Assembly: GCA_003671275.1 (NCBI GenBank) | Contig: QWPB01000091.1 | Location: 1-38,048, forward strand | Source: Planctomycetota bacterium | GTDB taxonomy: Bacteria > Planctomycetota > Planctomycetia > Planctomycetales > Planctomycetaceae | Direction of reading: 5' to 3' | Length of the DNA stretch: 38,048 bases | Made by a program: the position numbers and the translations under genes | Shown here: piece after piece, positions 32,301 through 38,048 of the stretch | Layout of the letters: each line of letters starts with the position of its first letter | Numbering within the stretch: the first letter of the stretch is position 1 | The notes under the pieces: model-generated | What the model saw: the letters and a program-made list of their open reading frames with translations, nothing else | What the model was told of the DNA's origin: nothing | The model's database searches: none

Positions 32301-34457
32301 TTACCGCATGCGGCGGGGCGCGGGGCGGATGGAGCCGTCTTCGACCTTCTCCTGGCGTCTCTGAAGCAGGCCATCGATCAGACCTGCGGCACCCTTGGTT
32401 CCCATGCGTTGACCCATTTCCGCCAGAGCCCGTCCGTCCAGCTGGGGCTGGTCGAGCGTACCCGACATTCGGAACGGAATCGACTCGCCTTTCAGTCCTG
32501 CCAGCAGCGGGCGGTTCTCGGTCCACCGGTCAGGCAGCGGCATATCGATCTGGAATTCGATCGTTTCGTCCATCCCCACCGAGCCCGAGCTGATGAGGGT
32601 CACGTCCCCCATCCCAATCCTCAGGTTGTGATGAGAAACACGTCCCTGTGCATATTCGAAGGGGACACTTTGCCGGGCTACGGTGATCTGTTGATTCAGT
32701 GTCCCCGGTTTTCGTCCGAGCATCGCCTGCAAGGCGCTGACGGATTGCAGGACCTGCAGAACCATGGGGCCCGGGCCCGCCTGGGCGGATTCAATCTCCA
32801 GCAGCCCCTGAAATTGCCCCCGGTAGGGTGCTGTCAGCTGGATTCGGGCCGGTTCCGCCGAGAGCGAGAACTGGCCTTCCAGACGGGTCGATGAGCCTAG
32901 CAGCGGCGACACGTACCGCATCCAGGACTGGCTCATCTCGGGGGTGAACTCAATTTCCTTGAGAACCGGGCCCCCCGCAAAGATTAGCTCGGCGGTGGAG
33001 TGGCCGAACTCAATTCGGGGAGCCGCAATCCACTGCCCACGACCAATCGGCAGGTGGTGCGGATTGATCTCCAGTGCATCATCGGCGTAGTTCAAAGTGA
33101 CGAGGGCGTTCGTTGAGCGGAATCCATAAAAATTCGCGGCGACCCACTGGAGATCAGTGCTGACCAGCAAGGGGTCTGGGGCTCGCGTCCGATCCAGATT
33201 TCGCAGGGGGCCCTGGATTCGAATCTCGCCCAGCTGGAGCCCCTCAAACTGGATGTTCTGAGACTGTTTCGATGGGATAAAGGACAGCAGTTCCTGCACT
33301 TCGACATCACTGGTCCCGGTGAGGTCACAGATGACTCGCCCCGGCAGGTCGGCCACCGTGCCGTGGAAATCGGCATTGGCGATCGGTGTCCGTAAACGGC
33401 ACTGTTCGAAGGTGACCAGCTTTCCTCCCAAGTCACCGGCTCCTTCGGCGATCAGCTGCAGATTCTCGCCCTGCCAGCGGTACGGGGGCGTGATCGAGCC
33501 GTTAGCACCCGATAAGCCGGACAAGCGAAAGTCCAATCGTGGCAGGGTGATATTGGCCCCCAGCAGCAGTCGACCTTCGGGGCTGGGGACGACATCCATG
33601 GTGGCCTGTACTCCCAGTTCCCCACTGACCATCCGGCCCGAGGTGTAGGGTTCGATCCAGGGGGCCAGCACTTCCAATGGTAATGAAGGGACATCGATAT
33701 TGAGCCGCCCATTTCCGATGCCACTTCCACCCGCCCGTGGCAGATCCCACGTGAGGTCGGCCCGAATCGGCTGCTCGATCTCTGGCTGATTAAGGAGGGC
33801 CACCAGCTGTCCGATCAGGTTGTGCTCGGCGGCGGTGGAGGAGGTGAGGTTGGCTTTCGGAATCTGAATCACGGCAACCGGGGCTGGTCGCTCCGCGTCA
33901 GGAATCGGGTCAGCGGTCAGCCGTTCGCTCCGCAGCACGATGGTCCCGTTCTGGAGTTGCACATCAAATTGCGGCAGGGGGGCACCGCGGGGAGTGCCGA
34001 GCGAGAGCCGAGCGAGGAAGCGTTCGTAGTTGGTCACACCACCTTCGACGCATAGGTCGAGCGTGGGATCTTCGATGACGATTGTGCCATAATTGCCGAC
34101 GCCTCGAACTAACTCCCAAAGCGAGATGGAGAGCGTGACGTGTTGAGCCTTGAGGGCGGGCTTTCCCTGATCGTCAGGGATGACCACATCGTTCAGAGCG
34201 ATCGGCGTAGACCAGCCGACCTCGGCGGACCCGATTTTTACACCGGGCGGCAGCTCTTTGATAAGCAGTGCCGGAACCTGATTTCGCAGGATGGTGTGCG
34301 AGATAATCCGTGGAGCAAACCCGATCAGCAGTCCCAGAATGACCAGTGGCAGCATGCAGCCGCACCCTGACTTTTTGGGCTTCCCTGAGGGGGCGGCGAC
34401 CGGAGCGGGCGTGGTATCGGACAATGGGCCGGGTGGCGTGTGGGATGTGTCAGTCAT
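32301..34457 (-). CDS. AsmA/TamB-like envelope protein
   Basis: This 718-residue protein has a Pro-rich cytoplasmic start of about 30 residues and a single membrane helix (CGCMLPLVILGLLIGFAPRI). A very long beta-rich periplasmic region follows, with AsmA/DUF748-like segments: LPPGVKIGSAEVGWSTPIAL, LNDVVIPDDQGKPALKAQHV, VIEDPTLDLCVEGGVTNYER. The end (LLAGLKGESIPFRMSGTLDQ, then PQLDGRALAEM) is typical of AsmA C-termini. AsmA-like proteins form grooves thought to carry phospholipids to the outer membrane. AGGAG six bases before the ATG supports the start. It is upstream of the sulfatase on the same strand but 146 bp away. Confidence 0.78.
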   Translation of the reverse strand: MTDTSHTPPGPLSDTTPAPVAAPSGKPKKSGCGCMLPLVILGLLIGFAPRIISHTILRNQVPALLIKELPPGVKIGSAEVGWSTPIALNDVVIPDDQGKPALKAQHVTLSISLWELVRGVGNYGTIVIEDPTLDLCVEGGVTNYERFLARLSLGTPRGAPLPQFDVQLQNGTIVLRSERLTADPIPDAERPAPVAVIQIPKANLTSSTAAEHNLIGQLVALLNQPEIEQPIRADLTWDLPRAGGSGIGNGRLNIDVPSLPLEVLAPWIEPYTSGRMVSGELGVQATMDVVPSPEGRLLLGANITLPRLDFRLSGLSGANGSITPPYRWQGENLQLIAEGAGDLGGKLVTFEQCRLRTPIANADFHGTVADLPGRVICDLTGTSDVEVQELLSFIPSKQSQNIQFEGLQLGEIRIQGPLRNLDRTRAPDPLLVSTDLQWVAANFYGFRSTNALVTLNYADDALEINPHHLPIGRGQWIAAPRIEFGHSTAELIFAGGPVLKEIEFTPEMSQSWMRYVSPLLGSSTRLEGQFSLSAEPARIQLTAPYRGQFQGLLEIESAQAGPGPMVLQVLQSVSALQAMLGRKPGTLNQQITVARQSVPFEYAQGRVSHHNLRIGMGDVTLISSGSVGMDETIEFQIDMPLPDRWTENRPLLAGLKGESIPFRMSGTLDQPQLDGRALAEMGQRMGTKGAAGLIDGLLQRRQEKVEDGSIRPAPRRMR

Positions 34458-34819
34458 GATCCACTCCTCGGACGGCCCGCAGGCGAAGAAGGCTCAAGCG
34501 GGGCTTCGTCACAGCTGAGATTTCGAATTCGAAGCATCCGCCGGTACGCGCTCGCGTCCAGTTTCCGCCAGAGAGTGAGTGCCCCGTGGTGGATTGAGAC
34601 CACCCGAATCCAGAACAAGGACAGTGCACTTGTCCCGATCCGACATTCTGTCAGTTCTTCGGAATCGCGGGAATCGCGGTTTCGGCGGACCGTTTGAAAA
34701 TACCAGAGGTTCACTGCGGTGTGTGAATCGCCGTTTTATTGATGATCGGTCCTCGGTTGCGGCAGGTGGAAACGCGAGTCAGACTGTGACCGCCGAAATT
34801 GTCTCGATCAGGAGTTCCC
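34458..34819. other. divergent promoter region, 362 bases
   Basis: This gap separates the divergent AsmA-like and hydrolase-like genes and should hold both promoters. I see a short tandem repeat GGAATCGCG twice near 34671-34688, GACATTCTGTC at 34642-34652 (a near match to the palindromic repeat), and the AGGAG site at 34810-34814. No convincing -10/-35 pair or gene was found. Confidence 0.45.
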
Positions 34820-35746
34820 GTGTCTGCGACTGGTGCCAATCCCACCGACCCTCAATCACTACCGCCAGGGGCGGAGCCGTGTCCCGCACCGCTGAACTGG
34901 GCGGAAGTGGTTCAGGCTGTGGCTGCCGAGACGCAAACTGCGTCGATCCCCTGTCCCGGGCAGGGGGATGATTCGCAGCTGGTCGCTCGCGTGTATGGCA
35001 GTGGTCCGCCGCTCTACCTTCTGGGGGGGGCCACGGGTTCGAGCTTTCTGTTCGATTTGACGGCCTATCTGCTCCGCGAGACTTTTACGACGGTGCGGTT
35101 GGAGCATCCCAATAATCCCCTGCAATCACTGACGTTGCTGGAGACCACGGGGGGATCCATTCGGGAGCTGGTTTCCGGTCTGGGGCATGAACAGCCCGCG
35201 ATCTATGCCGCCGGGTACGGCTGTGATGTGGCGCTGGATATGCAGCAGCGTCAGCCTGGGTTCTGGAGTCACCTCTTCCTGCAAAACCCGTCGGTGACCC
35301 ATCCCATGTACTGGAGAGAGCGTTTTCTCCACAGCCTGGGTCGGTTCTTCTCGCGACCGATGGGGACGCTGCCTGGATGGAAGGCCGTTCAGATTGAGAA
35401 CCATCAGCGCTACTTTCCGCCGTTCGATGGGTCGCGATTTGAGTTCTTGCTGAATGATCTGGCCACGACTCCGGTCCGGGACGTTTCGTGCCGTGAGATC
35501 GCCTCCTTCAAGGCAGACTGGTCACGTTTTCTGCCCGCGTTGGCGACGCCCGTGGTGGTGATCCGCACCGAAGGCGAAGGCCGCACCCTGGAATTGGAAG
35601 CGGAACGGTTTGCCAGTCTGGTGCCCCAGGTGACCACCGATTGGATGCATTCGGCAGGGCATTATCCGTATCTGACCCATCCCCATCGGCTGGTGAAACT
35701 GCTGAAGCAGTACCTGCTGTCGCAGCCAGTGGACGCGGGGGCTTAA
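34820..35746 (+). CDS. alpha/beta-hydrolase-like protein without a normal nucleophile
   Basis: This 308-residue protein has an alpha/beta hydrolase outline: an early strand and oxyanion-type loop (PPLYLLGGATGSSFLFDL), a helix after the elbow, a late strand VVVIRTEGEGR, and a C-terminal His in HSAGHYPYLTHPHRLVKLL. At the nucleophile elbow the sequence is AAGYGCDVAL, with Gly134 where Ser, Cys or Asp is expected. It may therefore be a non-catalytic binding protein, or Cys135 may serve in a shifted elbow. No signal peptide is evident. The GTG at 34820 is chosen because AGGAG lies five bases upstream. Its stop overlaps that of the convergent surface protein gene. Confidence 0.72.
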   Translation: MSATGANPTDPQSLPPGAEPCPAPLNWAEVVQAVAAETQTASIPCPGQGDDSQLVARVYGSGPPLYLLGGATGSSFLFDLTAYLLRETFTTVRLEHPNNPLQSLTLLETTGGSIRELVSGLGHEQPAIYAAGYGCDVALDMQQRQPGFWSHLFLQNPSVTHPMYWRERFLHSLGRFFSRPMGTLPGWKAVQIENHQRYFPPFDGSRFEFLLNDLATTPVRDVSCREIASFKADWSRFLPALATPVVVIRTEGEGRTLELEAERFASLVPQVTTDWMHSAGHYPYLTHPHRLVKLLKQYLLSQPVDAGA

Positions 35747-38048
35747 AACAGGCTGCCGGAGTTCAAGATTCGCCACAGCGACGTATCCAGATTGGGGAGC
35801 GTGGCCCAGACGGATGTTGTGAAACGTCCTTGGTTCCCCAGACTGGTCCAGACTTCATTGGTCAGATTACTCCGAGCCGCCAGGTCTGCCTTTCCGTCAG
35901 AATTGAAGTCACCGACCGTGACCTCGGACCATTGGGATTGCGGTCCGGTCCACGTATCCGCCAGAAAAGTCGAGAAGTTCGAGGTGGCGACCACGGAGAC
36001 CCACCATTGCCCGATGGTGCTTCGACCGATGATGTCCGCGCGTCCATCCCCGTTGAAGTCGCCGACTTGGACATCAGACCAAGTCGTGGTTGTACTCCAT
36101 TGACCCCACTTGGACGTGGTCATTGTGCCATCTCCCATGGAGAGGCTGACATACCATTCGCCCAGTTCGTTTCGCCCAGCCAGATCACCTCGTCCATCGC
36201 GATTGAAGTCAGCGGACAGCACATTGCTCCAGGAACCGCTGGTGGACCATTGGCCCCAGACGGAATTCGTGAATCCATTTCCCGTCGAAACCAGCACTGT
36301 CCAGTTTCCGTCGTTGCTGCGAGCGGCGATGTCCGCACACCCGTTGCCATCAAAATCAGCGACCAGGATATTCGACCAGTTCCCCCCGGGATCGCCGGTG
36401 TTCCAGAGTGTCGCAGTCTGGAGGATGCCCTCAGCGCTGGTCAGTGACACCCACCAGGAGCCATCGGCTTGAAGTCCAGCGATATCGGTGTGACCATCCG
36501 CGTTGAAGTCACCTGTGAAGAACCGTTCCCATGGGGTGGCTTCAAACAGATTGGCGGCGATCGTTGCGGTGAAGCGACTTCCCTGAGAATCCAGAATCAG
36601 AATTTCGTGGCCCGTTCCGAATGCCCCCGGATCATGGATGATGAGATCGGGCTGTGGATCCGCCAGTTGCAGGATCAGGTACGGTTTGGCACTGGCCGAT
36701 GCGGATGATTCGATGGCATTCAGGGTGGTGGCGTAGGTCGATCCCTCATTCCGCAGAACCAGTCCCAATGTTCCGGTGCCAACCAGTGTCCTCACATAAG
36801 CGGGGTCCAGACTGGCCGAGTGAACCTTCAGCTGATTCGTGGAACTGAGGTGGTGAAGTGGTCGCGAGCCAATGAGACTCCCTCGTGATGCATCACTGAC
36901 ATCGACCACGCCATCGCCCGCATAGCCATAAATTTCAATGGGAAGGAAATCCGGAGATGCCGTTCCTTCAATCGACGTGGTTTCAAAGAATAGCCACGCA
37001 TCCTTGAGGACTTTGCCCTCAGGAATGGTGGAGAGGTCAAACTCCAGGACGGATCGGGTCCAGTCGGGTCCTCCTTCAATCCGCAACTGAGTGGAGTCGG
37101 TGTTGAGCAGCTGGTCCGCCCCCTGTTGTGTGACTTGGCCATCCACTGCGGGCAAGATCGTCAGCGATTTGGAAGTGACCGGGGTGATGTAGATTTTGAC
37201 ATCGAATTCCGTTGAAAGGGGGATCTGACCATTGTCCGTCACCCGAACGCGAAGCGAGAAGCTGCCCCGATGGCGCAGTCCCGTCAGATCCTGGCGATTT
37301 ACCCAGAGTGTCCCAGCCAGCGCAGGGTTGCTGCCATCGCCGATGACAAGGGTGTCATCCGGATTCCCGCTGACGATGGAATAAGTCAGGGGACTGCCGT
37401 CTGGATCGCTGGCGGTCAGTCGTCCCACGACCGTCCATCGCGCGGAGAATTCCTCGAAGCTGAACGTTGTCGGGCCAGTATGGATCGGGGCTTCGTTGAG
37501 GTTGTTGAGATCCAACCGGAAGGCGACGGTGGCGTCCGGGACTCCCAGGATCGTTGCGTCATCGGCCTGAATCGTGATGGCGTAGCTGGACTGAAGCTCA
37601 TAATTCAGGAGGACGCCCGCTTTCAGAAACAGTTCGGTGCCATCTAGCTCGAACGAGGCGAAGTCCGCTCCCGACAGGCTGAGCGTGTTGGTGCCCCTCC
37701 CATCGTCGGAAATGCCGACGTCGGCAACCTTGATCCGGATGGCTGTACTAGTGTTTTCGTCCAGCGCATTGATCGTATTGGTCAGTTGGATGGTGGGAGC
37801 ACTGTTGATAGTGTCAATCGAATAGTTCGACGAGGTGAGCGGTCCAACCCAGAGGTTGCCGCGGGCATCCATGATCTGGTTGCTGCTCACGGTCAAAGAC
37901 TCATTAATGGCATAGACCTGATCGTTGGGTGTGAATGTCGTGGTCCAGATAAGTCCTCCATCGGCGGAGGTCACAGGAGAAAGTGTTCCGTTGGCGACGG
38001 TCAGGTCGGCATTAGTGAATCCGGACACCGGTTCACTAAATGTGAATG
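35743..38048 (-). CDS. large surface protein, C-terminal part (5' end outside window)
   Basis: At least 767 residues are present; the reading frame stays open to the window edge, so the N-terminus is missing. From the edge inward: an Ig-like fragment (FSEPVSGFTNADLTVANGTL); two cadherin-like modules (INALDENTSTAIRIKVADVG and ASDPDGSPLTYSIVSGNPDD); a DNRLRE-like beta module of about 165 residues (WTRSVLEFDLSTIPEGKVLK); and five FG-GAP/VCBS repeats about 50 residues apart with calcium-binding DFNxDGxxD loops (TGDFNADGHTDIAG, ADFDGNGCADIAAR, ADFNRDGRGDLAGR, GDFNGDGRADIIGR, GDFNSDGKADLAAR). This points to a secreted, calcium-stabilised adhesin or cell-surface protein. No sortase, autotransporter or dockerin motif is seen at the C-terminus. 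The stop overlaps the convergent gene by four bases. Confidence 0.88.
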   Translation of the reverse strand, partial: FTFSEPVSGFTNADLTVANGTLSPVTSADGGLIWTTTFTPNDQVYAINESLTVSSNQIMDARGNLWVGPLTSSNYSIDTINSAPTIQLTNTINALDENTSTAIRIKVADVGISDDGRGTNTLSLSGADFASFELDGTELFLKAGVLLNYELQSSYAITIQADDATILGVPDATVAFRLDLNNLNEAPIHTGPTTFSFEEFSARWTVVGRLTASDPDGSPLTYSIVSGNPDDTLVIGDGSNPALAGTLWVNRQDLTGLRHRGSFSLRVRVTDNGQIPLSTEFDVKIYITPVTSKSLTILPAVDGQVTQQGADQLLNTDSTQLRIEGGPDWTRSVLEFDLSTIPEGKVLKDAWLFFETTSIEGTASPDFLPIEIYGYAGDGVVDVSDASRGSLIGSRPLHHLSSTNQLKVHSASLDPAYVRTLVGTGTLGLVLRNEGSTYATTLNAIESSASASAKPYLILQLADPQPDLIIHDPGAFGTGHEILILDSQGSRFTATIAANLFEATPWERFFTGDFNADGHTDIAGLQADGSWWVSLTSAEGILQTATLWNTGDPGGNWSNILVADFDGNGCADIAARSNDGNWTVLVSTGNGFTNSVWGQWSTSGSWSNVLSADFNRDGRGDLAGRNELGEWYVSLSMGDGTMTTSKWGQWSTTTTWSDVQVGDFNGDGRADIIGRSTIGQWWVSVVATSNFSTFLADTWTGPQSQWSEVTVGDFNSDGKADLAARSNLTNEVWTSLGNQGRFTTSVWATLPNLDTSLWRILNSGSLF

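Overview
The window looks like chromosomal DNA from a member of the Planctomycetota, probably Planctomycetia; I cannot name the genus from sequence alone. The basis is the gene content. There are two DUF1501 proteins, a cytochrome-type DUF1587/1592/1588/1585 protein, a PQQ-like beta-propeller, a secreted sulfatase, a REC-HATPase fusion, a membrane-anchored DUF11 protein, a large FG-GAP/VCBS surface protein and an lpxA gene. GC content is high throughout, genes are moderately spaced, and operons are short. I see no rRNA or tRNA gene, insertion sequence, prophage or CRISPR array.

Layout. Bases 1-8.5 kb hold mostly single genes on both strands: an HpcH/HpaI aldolase, a PepSY-type membrane protein, a small two-helix protein, a DUF1501 protein, a DUF420 protein, a family 2 glycosyltransferase, an Ldh-family dehydrogenase and a DUF11 membrane protein. 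Bases 9-12.5 kb hold a response regulator with an anti-sigma-like kinase domain, followed by a HEAT/beta-sandwich secreted protein and a PQQ propeller protein in tandem. Bases 12.6-18.6 kb hold a second DUF1501 gene, an AI-2E-type permease translationally coupled to a secreted beta-sandwich protein, a BFD-type [2Fe-2S] gene overlapping mtnA, and a Tat-exported TIM-barrel sugar isomerase-like protein.

Bases 18.9-29.6 kb form a long same-strand block. It starts with a MoaD/ThiS-like protein ending in Gly-Gly, 19 bp before a DUF1592-type cytochrome. An ExbB/ExbD-like proton-channel pair follows with overlapping stop and start. Next comes a strongly base-paired non-coding stretch ending in a textbook intrinsic terminator, then lpxA with its own candidate promoter and a Gfo/Idh/MocA oxidoreductase (the arrangement seen for lipid A precursor genes), a secreted transglutaminase-like protein and an MFS transporter. 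Bases 29.6-34.5 kb are on the minus strand: an AsmA-like envelope protein, then a sulfatase and a secreted alpha/beta hydrolase. The window ends with an alpha/beta-hydrolase-like protein lacking a normal nucleophile. Its stop overlaps the stop of a convergent, 5'-truncated surface protein with cadherin-like, DNRLRE-like and FG-GAP repeats.

The genes share an envelope theme: outer-layer lipid A, AsmA-type transport, periplasmic cytochromes, exported DUF1501 proteins and polysaccharide desulfation. I found no single clearly new multi-gene defence or biosynthesis system. The best leads for undescribed biology are the structured RNA-like region at 23386-23792, the atypical ExbB/ExbD-like pair, the MoaD-like/DUF1592 neighbourhood and the LpxA/oxidoreductase pair.
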